Source: Litomosoides sigmodontis (lineage: Eukaryota > Nematoda > Chromadorea > Rhabditida > Onchocercidae). Taken from it: a DNA stretch of 64,000 nucleotides. A program made the translations under genes and the position numbers. Where the stretch lies: assembly GCA_963070105.1 (NCBI GenBank), contig OY718805.1, positions 7,536,501 to 7,600,500 of the forward strand. The letters are read 5' to 3'. Shown piece after piece: positions 14,499-25,799 of this stretch. Position 1 is the stretch's first letter. Each line of letters starts with the position of its first letter. A model generated the notes under the pieces. That model saw only the letters and a program-made list of their open reading frames with translations. It made no database searches and was not told the origin of the DNA.

Positions 14499-14829
14499 GC
14501 TCTTTGCTCCTTCTGGTAATGAAAACTCGGAAAATTTTAAGCAGAGTAAAAAATTATGAAAGTTTAAAAAGTTACAGAGTTGCAAATTAAACACCAATAT
14601 TAATACAGAAATTTTACGATTCCTCCACATTTACATGGCAAGCTATGATCGCATTTGCATTGAACTGTAGTTTCCCGACGGAACTTTCAGAGTGTACGGA
14701 ATTGCAATTGTCATGCAAAACAGTCGTGCATTGTACGATCTGCTGGAATGCACAGAAACGGCTAGCCTGTCAATGCAGCAAATGTCGCCTTGGTTGGTAG
14801 TCACGCAACAGTTTCATTTCATATATTTT

Positions 14830-14832
14830 CAG
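14830..14832 (+). promoter_or_regulatory. Putative trans-splice acceptor, zinc-finger gene 1
   Basis: TATTTTCAG lies 34 bases before the ATG of the signal-peptide exon, the usual placement for spliced-leader addition in nematodes. It is conserved at 17595-17597, 20612-20614 and, on the minus strand, 39015-39017. Confidence 0.55.
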
Positions 14833-14866
14833 GAGTGCCACTTCAGTTAAACAGTCATTCACCAAT

Positions 14867-16084
14867 ATGCTGCTGTCGTATTATTTCGTAGTCCTTGTTT
14901 TGCCGAAGTTCATCGCCCAAGTAACGGTACGTGAAGGTGAATATGGTTGCCGTAAGCATAGAAATTAAACAAATGTTAGCTAACGGCAGAACAATTTCCT
15001 ATGACCGGTCGGACGCCTTGCTTTTTGATAACCGATATTTTGCATAATAAAATAAATCCACGCTAACTCAAACATCGAACCATACACTGTCATAAACTAT
15101 TACTGTTCAAAAGTCCCAAAAATCATACTAATCGAATACGCAAAAGATCACTTCGGTTTATTTCAGATGCCAATATCAAACAATCTGTTATTGCAAGGAG
15201 GAAGTCACAACTATACTACGGACACGGCTGATCACAGTAAAGCAAACAAGAAATCTTATGAATCTGACCAACGTGATAAGCAATTCGGATGTACGAGTAA
15301 TCTGCAAAGGCATAAGAAGAAACAAACTGGTGAGAAACCGAACAAATGTGATGAATGCGATCAGGGCTTCAGTTCTTCATGGAGTTTAAAAAGCCACAAG
15401 TTAAGGCATACCGGTGAGAAACCTTATAAATGTGATAAATGTGATCTGGGCTTCAGACATGTAGCAACTCTGAAACATCACAGGCTGACTCATACCGGTG
15501 AGAAACCTTACAAATGTGATGAGTGTCCTAAGGAATTTAGACATCCAACCACTCTGAAAAAGCATCAGCTGAGGCATACCAGTGAGAAACCATACAAATG
15601 TGATGAGTGTCCTAAGGAATTCAAACGTGCAATCACTCTGAAAAATCACAAGTTGAGGCATACCGGTGAGAAACCTTACAAATGCGATAAATGTCCTAAG
15701 GAATTCAGACATTCAACCACTCTGAAAACACACCAGCTGACGCACACCGGTGAGAAACCTTACAAATGTGATAAGTGTCCTAAGGAATTCAGGCGTGCAA
15801 TCACTCTGAAAAATCACAAGCTGATTCACACCGGTGAGAAACGCTACAAATGCGATGAATGTGGCAAGGAATTCGTCCAAGACAGCTATTTAAAGAGGCA
15901 CAAGCAAAGGCATCTGAAGCAAACACGAGAATATGACGAATGGAAGGAAAACCGCACCGCGAAGTCTCATTCCGAAGGACAGTTACACGTAAATCATACT
16001 GAAATAGACGAAGACATCAACAGCACAGACGCAGTTATAAAGGAAATCATTTCATTTGCGAGACTTACTGTTGCACTATGGTAG
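14867..16084 (+). CDS. C2H2 zinc-finger array protein 1 with predicted signal peptide
   Basis: Exon 1 (14867-14926) encodes MLLSYYFVVLVLPKFIAQVT, a basic-poor but strongly hydrophobic leader that resembles a signal peptide. Exon 2 (15167-16084) begins immediately after TTTATTTCAG and continues in frame, giving about 325 residues. The linker begins MPISNNLLLQGG, then comes one degenerate finger lacking its CxxC, then seven C2H2 fingers with TGEKPYKCD linkers in 28-residue steps. A charged tail without fingers ends ARLTVALW. Finger proteins of this kind normally bind DNA in the nucleus, so a secretory leader is odd. The alternative is translation from the Met at 15167 after trans-splicing directly at that acceptor, which would give a cytosolic/nuclear form of 305 residues. 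Targets are unknown. Confidence 0.75.
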
Positions 16085-16469
16085 CGCGCGTGAATCATAT
16101 TTGAACTTCTGTGTTGCTTGTTCTTTCCCTTGTGATTGAAGGTCCGGTAAAATTGATGAGCTTCGAATTGAAATTCAATGGAACTCATTTTGCACTGTTT
16201 TTTTTCAAAAGTTGTATTTTACGTATTACATGAATTCTCATTATCACTTTTGTCGATGTGATCATCATTGTTAATTACCTGAAACTTATGCTAGAAAGTA
16301 AATCAAAATAATTTGTTTACCTGTGTGATTATTGTATTTTTAAGGTCACTTCATTGATTGCAATAATAATTTGAACAATATATATTCCACTAATGTGAGA
16401 TAAATAAATTAGCAAATCCAAGGTACAAAATAAGGGTTCGGCGGCTGAGTTAGTGCAGATTTGACTTCA

Positions 16470-16740
16470 CAAGACATCGAATATGAAATGCATGATGTTC
16501 GCTCATAGAAATTTGTTTTGACGTTAGCTTTGTTTAATTTCTACGCCAACAGCAATGCCACATTCATGTACCGCTACATGGGCGATGTACGACGGCAAAA
16601 CGAACGCTGCGAAATATTACGACAGCATCATTTGCTGCAGTAATGAAATTTTTACGAAACAGGCAAGCAATCCTACTAAGTGACATTTATCGCAGATCGT
16701 AGTGTCCATGATGGTTTTCACACAATTCTAACTCCTTAAA
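16470..16740. repeat. 3' inverted arm of zinc-finger unit 1
   Basis: Read on the minus strand, this segment resembles the 5' part of the same unit (about 14735-15010), including a decayed version of the signal-peptide exon. That version starts with ATGs at 16631 and 16628 and contains a TAA a few codons later. Similar arms occur in unit 2 (about 19490-19760), unit 3 (about 22170-22440) and beside unit 4 (about 39745-39905). Confidence 0.7.
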
Positions 16741-17158
16741 CTCCGAAAATTTTTCGCATTTCAGGAATGCTAACAGTTATATTGCTAAGAGTTACACTCT
16801 GAAGACGTTAAATTTTAAAAATTATAATATCACTGTTATAAAATAAGATTCAAATAAATTTAATCAGTTTTGATTTGGTTATTACTAAAAATTGCAGCGT
16901 ATGGTTTCTTTCAATTTTCAATTTTGAACCGTTCGCTTCTTTTTCTCTTAAACGGTGAAATTGCAAAATTCTTTGCTCATCCAAAACGAGGACATATTTT
17001 GCGAAAGAAAATTATGAACTTGAAGCCAACACTTTTTTTAATACATCTAAATTATTCCCATTTTCGAACAACATTTTCCACCGTAAAACATTCCATGTAT
17101 CATACCAATTCATATTATTGATATGTTTCCTATAACACACAAACTTTACTCCCTTGGG

Positions 17159-20100
17159 TAGTGAATTTTTCTTCGACCTCTGCCATCTCCTAACTCATTC
17201 CATTTTTTTCGGAAGCAGAATTTATTAAGCAAATTACTTCTAAGCGCATTTCATTGTATAAATGCTCTTTGCTCCTTCTGATAATGAAAACTCGGAAAAT
17301 TTTTAGCAGAGTAAAAAATTATAAAAGTTTAAAAAGTAACAGATCTGCAAATTAAACAGCAATATTAATACAGAAATTTTACAATTCCTCCACATTTACA
17401 TGGCAAGCTATGATCGCATTTGCATTGAACTGTAGTTTCCCGACGGAACTTTCAGAGTGTACGGAATTGCAATTGTCATGCAAAACAGTCGTGCATTGTA
17501 CGATCTGCTGGAATGCACAGAAACGGCTAGCCTGTCAATGCAGCAAATGTCGCCTTGGTTGGTAGTCACGCAACAATTCCATTTCATATATTTTCAGGAG
17601 TGCTACTTCAGTTAAACTGTCATTCACCAATATGCTGCTGTCGTATTATTTCGTAGTCCTTGTTTTGCCGAAGTGCATCGCCCAAGTAACGGTACGTGAA
17701 GGTGAATTTGGTTGCCGTAAGCATAGAAATTAAACAAATGTTAGCTAACGGCAGAACAATTTCCTATGACCGGTCGGACGCCTTGCTTTTTGATAACCGA
17801 TATTTTGCATAATAAAATAAATCCACGCTAACTCAAACATCGAACCATACACTGTCATAAACTATTACTGTTCAAAAGTCCCAAAAATCATACTAATCGA
17901 ATACGCAAAAGATCACTTCGGTTTATTTCAGATGCCAATATCAAACAATCTGTCATTGCAAGGAGGAAGTCACAACTATACTACGGTCACGGCTGATCAC
18001 AGTAAACCAAACAAGAAATCTTATGAATCTGACCAACGTGATAAGCAATTCGGATGTACGAGTAATCTGCAAAGGCATAAGAAGGAACATACTGGTGAGA
18101 AACCGTACAAATGTGATGAATGCGATAACGGCTTCAGATGTTCATGGAATTTAAAAAGTCACAAGCTGAGACATACCGGTGAGAAACCTTATAAATGCGA
18201 TGAATGTGGTCAGGGCTTTAGACAAGTAGCCACTTTGAAACATCACAGGCTGACTCATACCGGTGAGAAACCTTATAAATGTGATGAATGTGGTCAGGGT
18301 TTTAGAAAAGTAACCACTCTGAAAAGTCACAAGCTGAGGCATACCGGTGAGAAACCTTATAAATGCGATGAATGTGGTCAGGGCTTTAGACAAGCAACCA
18401 CTCTGAAAAGTCACAAGCTGAAGCATACCGGTGAGAAACCGTACAAATGTGATAAGTGTCCTGAAGAATTCAGACATGCAACCGCTCTGAAAAACCACAA
18501 GAGGACGCATACCGGTGAGAAACCTTACAAATGTGATGAGTGTGCTAAGAAATTCAGACGTGCAACTACTCTGAAAAATCACATGATGACTCACACCGGT
18601 GAGAAACCTCATAAATGTGATGAGTATCCTAAGGAATTCAGGAGTGCAATCACTCTGAAAAATCACAAGTTGAGGCATACCGGTGAGAAACCTTACAAAT
18701 GTGATAAATGTCCTAAGGAATTCAGACATTCAACCACTCTGAAAACACACCAGCTGACGCACACCGGTGAGAAACCTTACAAATGTGATAAGTGTCCTAA
18801 GGAATTCAGGCGTGCAATCACTCTGAAAAATCACAAGCTGATTCACACCGGTGAGAAACGCTACAAATGCGATGAATGTGGCAAGGAATTCGTCCAAGAC
18901 AGCTATTTAAAGAGGCACAAGCAAAGGCATCTGAAGCAAACACGAGAATATGACGAATGGAAGGAAAACCGCACCGCGAAGTCTCATTCCGAAGGACAGT
19001 TACACGTAAATCATACTGAAATAGACGAAGACATCAACAGCACAGACGCAGTTATAAAGGAAATCATTTCATTTGCGAGACTTACTGTTGCACTATGGTA
19101 GCGCGCGTGAATCATATTTGAACTTCTGTGTTGCTTGTTCTTTCCCTTGTGATTGAAGGTCCGGTAAAATTGATGAGCTTCGAATTGAAATTCAATGGAA
19201 CTCATTTTGCACTGTTTTTTTTCAAAAGTTGTATTTTACGTATTACATGAATTCTCATTATCACTTTTGTCGATGTGATCATCATTGTTAATTACCTGAA
19301 ACTTATGCTAGAAAGTAAATCAAAATAATTTGTTTACCTGTGTGATTATTGTATTTTTAAGGTCACTTCATTGATTGCAATAATAATTTGAACAATATAT
19401 ATTCCACTAATGTGAGATAAATAAATTAGCAAATCCAAGGTACAAAATAAGGGTTCGGCGGCTGAGTTAGTGCAGATTTGACTTCACAAGACATCGAATA
19501 TGAAATGCATGATGTTCGCTCATAGAAATTTGTTTTGACGTTAGCTTTGTTTAATTTCTACGCCAACAGCAATGCCACATTCACGTAGCGCTACATGGGC
19601 GATGTACGACGGCAAAACGAAGGCTGCGAAATATTACGACAGCATCATTTGCTGCAGTAATGAAATTTTTACGAAACAGGCAAGCAATCCTACTAAGTGA
19701 CATTTATCGCAGATCGTAGTGTCCATGATGGTTTTCACACAATTCTAACTCCTTAAACTCCGAAAATTTTTCGCATTTCAGGAATGCTAACAGTTATATT
19801 GCTAAGAGTTACACTCTGAAGACGTTAAATTTTAAAAATTATAATATCACTGTTATAAAATAAGATTCCAATAAATTTAATCAGTTTTGATTTGGTTATT
19901 ACTAAAAATTGCAGCGTATGGTTTCTTTCAATTTTCAATTTTGAACCGTTCGCTTCTTTTTCTCTTAAACGGTGAAATTGCAAAATTCTTTGCTCATCCA
20001 AAACGAGGACATATTTTGCGAAAGAAAATTATGAACTTGAAGCCAACACTTTTTTTAATACATCTAAATTATTCCCATTTTCGAACAACATTTTCCACCG

Positions 20101-20176
20101 TAAAACATTCCATGTATCATACCAATTCATATTATTGATATGTTTCCTATAACACACAAACTTTACTCCCTTGGGT
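17159..20176 (+). repeat. Zinc-finger repeat unit 2
   Basis: Second tandem copy, about 3.02 kb, with the same 5' flank, two-exon gene, 3' arm and A/T-rich tail as unit 1. The right half matches unit 1 almost base for base. Confidence 0.9.
17632..19101 (+). CDS. C2H2 zinc-finger array protein 2 with predicted signal peptide
   Basis: Exon 1 (17632-17691) repeats the hydrophobic leader with one change, PKF to PKC. Exon 2 (17932-19101) joins in frame and the product is about 409 residues. After a degenerate finger come ten C2H2 units. The seventh reads KCDEYPKEF, so its second zinc-binding Cys is a Tyr and that finger should not fold normally. Residues at the DNA-contact positions of the helices differ from those in gene 1 over the first fingers, while the last three fingers and the tail are the same. 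This suggests finger gain and loss at the front and conversion at the back. Function unknown; nuclear DNA binding is the family norm. Confidence 0.75.
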
Positions 20177-22690
20177 AGTGAATTTTTCTTCGACCTCTGC
20201 CATCTCCTAACTCATTCCATTTTTTTCGGAAGCAGAATTTATTAAGCAAATTACTTCTAAGCGCATTTCATTGTATAAATGCTCTTTGCTCCTTCTGATA
20301 ATGAAAACTCGGAAAATTTTTAGCAGAGTAAAAAATTATAAAAGTTTAAAAAGTAACAGATCTGCAAATTAAACAGCAATATTAATACAGAAATTTTACA
20401 ATTCCTCCACGTTTACATGGCAAGCTATGATGGCATTTGCATTGAACTGTAGTTTCCCGACGGAACTTTCAGAGTGTACGGAATTGCAATTGTCATGCAA
20501 AACAGTCGTGCATTGCACGATCTGCTGGAATGCACAGAAACGGCTAGCCTGTCAATGCAGCAAATGTCGCCTTGGTTGGTAGTCACGCAACAATTCCATT
20601 TCACATATTTTCAGGAGTGCTACTTCAGTTAAACTGTCATTCACCAATATGCTGCTGTCGTATTATTTCGTAGTCCTTGTTTTGCCGAAGTGCATCGCCC
20701 AAGTAACGGTACGTGAAGGTGAATTTGGTTGCCGTAAGCATAGAAATTAAACAAATGTTAGCTAACGACAAAACATATGATCGGTCGGACGCCTTGCTTT
20801 TTGATAACCGATATTTTGCATAGTAAAATAAATCCACACTAACTCAAACATCGAACCATACACTGTCATAAACTATTACTGTTCAAAAGTCTCAAAAATC
20901 ATACTCATCGAATACGCAAAAGATCACTTCGGTTTATTTCAGATGCCAATATCAAACAATCTGTCATTGCAAGGAGGAAGTCACAACTATACTACGGACA
21001 CGGCTGATCACAGTAAAGCAAACAAGAAATCTTATGAATCTGACCAACGTGATAAGCAATTCGAATGTACGAGTAATCTGCAAAGGCATAAGAAGAAACA
21101 TACTGGTGAGAAACCGTACAAATGTGATGAATGCGATAACGGCTTCAGTTGTTCATGGAATTTAAAAATTCACAAGCTGAGGCATACCGGTGAGAAACCT
21201 TATAAATGTGATGAGTGTCCTAAGGGATTCAGACGTGCAATCACTCTGAAACATCACAAGCTGACTCATACCGGTGAGAAACCTTACAAATGTGATAAAT
21301 GCGATCAGAGTTTCAGACAGGAAGCCGCTCTGAAAAGTCACAAGCTGAGGCATACCGGTGAGAAACCTTATAAATGTGATGAATGTGGTCAGGGCTTTAG
21401 ACAAATATCCACTCTGCATAATCACAAGAGGATACATACCGGTGAGAAACCTTACAAATGTGATAAATGTGATCAGGACTTCAGATATTCAGGAAGTCTG
21501 AGAATTCACAAAATGGGGCATACCGGTGAGAAACCTTATAAATGTGATAAATGTGACAAGGAATTCGTCCAAGGCAGCAATTTGAAGAGGCACAAGCAAA
21601 GGCATCTGAAGGAAGCACGAGAATATGACGAATGGAAGAAAAACCGCACCGCGAAGTCTCATTCCGAAGGACCGTTACACGTAAATCATACTGAAATAGA
21701 CGAAGACATCAACCGCACAGACGCAGTTATAAAGGAAATCATTTCATTTGCGAGACTTACTGTTGCACTACGGTAGCGCGCGTGAATCATATTTGAACTT
21801 CTGTTTTTGTGCTTGTTCTTTTCCTTGTGATTGAATGCCCGGTATAATTTAGTGGAGGTTTCGAAATGAAATCTAATGGAACCTCATGTCTCACTGTTTT
21901 TTGCAAAAGTTGTATTTTACGTATTACTTGAATTCTCATTATCAGTTTTGTCGATGTGATCATTGTTGTTAATTACCTGAAACTTATGCTACAAATTAAA
22001 TCAAAATAATTTGTTTGTCTGCGTGATTATTGTATTTTTAAGGTCACTTCATTGATTGCAATAATAATTTGAACAATATATATTCCACTAATGTGAGATA
22101 AATAAATTAGCAAATCCAAGGCACAAAATAAGGGTTCGGCGGCTTAGTGCGGATTTGACTTTACAAAACAACGAATATGAAATGCACGAAATTCGCTCAC
22201 AAAAAATTGTTTTGTCGTTAGCTGAGATTTGTTTAGTTTCTACGCCAACAGTAATTCACGTACCGTTGCATGGGCGATGTAAAACGGCAAGACAAACGCT
22301 GCGGAATATTACGACAGAGCATCGTTTGCTGCAGTAATGAAAATGTTACGAGACAGGCAAGCAATCCAACTAAGTGACATTCATCGCAGATCGTACAATC
22401 CATGATGGTTTTCGCACAATTTTAATTCCTTTAACTCCAAAAATTTTTCGCATTTTACTAATGCTGATAGTTATATTGCAAAGAGTTACATTCTGAAGAC
22501 GTTAAATTTTAAAAATTATAATATCACCGTTATAAAATAAGATTCCAATAAATTTAATCAGTTTTGATTTGGTTATTACTGAAAATTGCAGCGTATAGTT
22601 TCTTTCAATTTTCAATTTTGAACCGTTTGTTCCTTTTTCTCTTAAACAGTGAAATTGAAAAATTATTTGCTCATCCAAAACTAGGGCTTA
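20177..22690 (+). repeat. Zinc-finger repeat unit 3
   Basis: Third tandem copy, more diverged than units 1 and 2, especially downstream of the gene. Its A/T-rich tail is cut short near 22690, where it runs into the 5' flank of a further, broken unit. Confidence 0.85.
20649..21776 (+). CDS. C2H2 zinc-finger array protein 3 with predicted signal peptide
   Basis: Exon 1 (20649-20708) encodes the leader and exon 2 (20943-21776) the finger region, for about 297 residues. This copy has six complete fingers, the shortest array of the four. It shares with copy 4 the sequences FECTSN and CDNGFSCSWNLKIH near the N-terminus and the NRT/EGP variants in the tail, so copies 3 and 4 form one subgroup and 1 and 2 another. 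The array length differs from copy 1 by exactly one 28-residue finger. Confidence 0.75.
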
Positions 22691-23145
22691 TTTTGACGAC
22701 ATCTGCCACCTCATAACTCATTACAACTTTTTTTCCGGAAGCGGTATTTGCTATGCCATTTGCTTCTATGCGCATTTCACTGTATAAATGTTCTTTTCTT
22801 CTTTTGGTTATAAAAACTCGGAAATTCTAATTTTCTCAAATTTTGAGCATTGTTCAGTTAAATTCATTTCTAGTTTTTGCACAACGTAAAGCTTCGTAAC
22901 CTTCTTGTGACATTGTAAATTTTATTAACAATTAGTTTGAATTTTAACAATTCGAGGCCAGTTAGAATTTTTTAGGAAGTTAGCACAATAGAAAAACTGA
23001 AACTTTAAAAAGTAACAGGTTTTTAAGTCAAATATTATCATTACTGAAATTTTACAATTCCATTATATTTACGCGGCAGGTTACAATAGCATTTGCGCTT
23101 TACTATGGTTTTCCGATGAAACTGCCACTGAACTTTCAGAGTGTT
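22691..23145 (+). pseudogene. Relic 5' flank of a fourth tandem zinc-finger unit
   Basis: The segment again starts with a CATCTGCCACCTCATAAC-like version of the unit head and includes TATAAATG, AAAAACTCGG and, after an inserted stretch near 22820-22985, AAAAAGTAACAG and ACTTTCAGAGTGT. It stops before the signal-peptide exon and no finger sequence follows. This is a decayed or deleted unit at the end of the array. Confidence 0.65.
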
Positions 23146-25799
23146 GGTGCCAGTTGTATTTGATGTGTTTATTTTGTTATTTACGTTTTATGATTGTTGA
23201 AATTGATTATTTTTATTGTATTTAATAAAAACTTTGTTGCATTATTTTTTTGCAAAACTTGACGTTAATGACTAGGTCGTTGCATGATCATCGCTTGATG
23301 TCTTTCTTATAAATCTAGGTCTATCTAGATTGCATTAAATTCGTACCGAAATTTTAGGACATGTTTTAACTGGGCTGGAATTACAAATGTAGACCAACTA
23401 TTAATAATAGTTCTATTGTGAAATTTTTATCGGACTTGTGTAAAAGTACGAGACAGTTGGAAAAAAATTTTTTTATTCTTGCAAAAAATTAATTTTTTCA
23501 TTCAAGTAAGTTTGATATCGCTATTGATGTTTCAAAGATGAAATACTCCAATCCACTATCATTACAAATTTTGTAGGACGTCAGCTCTTAGAAGCAGCAG
23601 TACTGCATCATTGCATGTCGTGTCACTTCTGCTATTTTTACTTTTTTTCGAGCAAACTCTGACATATCCTATCATTTCATCTCTCTATTACTCCAAATGC
23701 TTTATGAAAGCTCTTTATAAAACAATTTCTAATTAGTTTTTGAAAATGTTTGACTTAATTCTATTAAATTTTATGAGATAATTGATTGGTTTTTTTGCTG
23801 AATAAATTGCATAAAAAACTTTAGGCATAAATTAAAGCAGTACTTTGACTAAATAAGAGGCATAAAGCTACATTAAAAACAAATTGTGAATTATGAAGTT
23901 TTATTAGAAGCTGTAAGTGTGGTAAATATCAGCTAGTGCTTAGTGCTTAATTGCTTTTCTTCGCAATATCATAATTATTTAAAATCGTTCGTGCATTGTT
24001 TTGCTGGTAATTGAAAGTAAGGGAAAGAATGACGAATGATCGATGAAGTGGTTTTTGACGCTCTGCTCACGATATGATACGCAACTTTGTTGGAGACACG
24101 CTATCTGCGCAAACGCAGTTCGTCGACCCCTTTCATTTTGAGAAGGGAGAGCTCAGTGGGATAAGAACCGAATTTTGGATAACGACATGTTGCTGTCACA
24201 ACGTCTATTGCGCTTTATAGGTCATCGGCGCAACTGCTGCGAGAAAAGTGGATGAGCGAAGGCAGAAGTAAACCATAACCCGTCTTATCCACTCATCCTG
24301 CATAACCTCCACTTCATTTTTCCGTACAGGCCGCACTTATTCTCCACCATCCCACTTACAACTTCACTGCTTCTGTACATCCTCATTCCGCAATTTCAAT
24401 TTATCACTTCAAACGTTATCTTTTGGTTGTTTAGCAGTCTGTAACGAACTTTATTATTATTTAAAACTAAAATTTGAAAAATTTTAACAGAGAAAAATTT
24501 TACTAATTCTATTGTTGTTGGTTGTTAGTGAGGCAAACAATAGCAGTTAGTTTATGCTATTATCAGTGGCTCAATTACTTCACATCAATGTAAAATTCAA
24601 ACCAATTTTTGCTCCTTCCACACAAAAATGAATGGGATCATTTTCAGTTGCTTGACTGAACTGTCATTGCTCATATTCTTTTACAATCCACCTCTTGTAT
24701 TTTTACATATGACACTCCATAAATTTATTAAAATTATTGATTTGAATTTCAAATTTTACGACACTTCACCAGTTTATTACATGCTGATAGCTAATCTGAC
24801 AGTTATGAATTTGTTTCGAAACAATTTTATGCAATCGCATTTTTTTTAAATCATTTTGTTTTTTGATCTATGCAATTAGTAGATTGACACATGTCATATT
24901 TAGCAAACAGAAAAAAAAAAAACTTGCTGAAGATCAAAAAAAAAAGATGTAGTTTCTACGAAGTAGGTTATCACGTAAGGAAAGCAGTCAGATGTGATAA
25001 TAATTTGCAACGAAAAATTTTCTTAAACGGACCTTTCTTCCCTTTAAAAATTTCTCTTTTTCCCTGAAAAAAAAAACAAAAACAACTCATTTTTCGTGGT
25101 CTTTGCAACAAACTTTACAATTTTTGTAACATTTTTATATTTTTTTTACCTAATTTATAACATTTTTTTTGAGCGCTAAGCAATCCTGCAAAATAATTTG
25201 TAGTCTAATAGACATCGATCTACTTACAGTGTTACGATTAATTAATCGTGACATATCAAAAGCAATTCACATTTCATATCTTAATTACCTAAAATAAGCG
25301 TGTACTTTTAGCATTCAAATATTTATCACAAAGTAATTTTTTGCAATCATAATTTTTCACCTTTTCATTCTTTTCCAATTCTCCGTACTATTTTTTTGCT
25401 AAAAGCATAAAGTAGTGATGATGTAAAATTCTAATTTATAAAAATGAGGATTTCATGTTAGCACTTTTTTCCTGCAAATTATTAGCATTAAAATTGTTTT
25501 AATTAATGATATAAAAAAACATGACATATAAGTCTAAAAAAAAGATAATATATAAGTAAAATAGCAAGGAATTAAATAAAATTGCTGAAATTTTATAATC
25601 AGTTATTACTGCTTCACGTCGTTCACGCTCCTAGCTGTTTATTGTTCAGTTATTTGATGTAAAAATAATTCGAAAATTGTTGAATTTAATGTTATTTAAA
25701 TAATGGACATAGCTGTTGCATAGCAAGCACAAACAATTAGATGTGAAATTAGCTGTTGCTACCATTTTCAAACTTTATAAGAGTAGAAAATAATTTAAG
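23146..25799. other. Intergenic region upstream of collagen gene 1
   Basis: No coding exon recognised. A stretch of more balanced base composition at about 24040-24420 stands out from the AT-rich surroundings and could be regulatory. Homopolymer A and T runs are common near 24910-25170. Confidence 0.5.

Larger units (their letters stand above)
14396..17158 (+). repeat. Zinc-finger repeat unit 1
   Basis: First copy of a unit that begins with a segment including GACCTCTGCCATCTCC and ends where the same segment starts again. It holds one two-exon zinc-finger gene plus non-coding flanks. Its length of about 2.76 kb differs from unit 2 by about 252 bases, which equals exactly three 84-base fingers. 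From about 15640 onward it is nearly identical to unit 2, so the duplication or conversion is recent. Confidence 0.85.

Noticed and set aside
15401..15712. Antisense open frames across the zinc-finger exons (also at 18151-18729, 21162-21437 and 37934-38293)
   Set aside because: They are mirror frames of the repetitive finger codons, with repeated LITFVRFLTGMPQ-like text at the finger period, and no splice or start context.
16870..17121. 83-codon frame repeated in units 1 and 2 (also 19887-20138)
   Set aside because: It is present twice only because the units are recent duplicates; it is broken in units 3 and 4, and its composition is that of AT-rich DNA.
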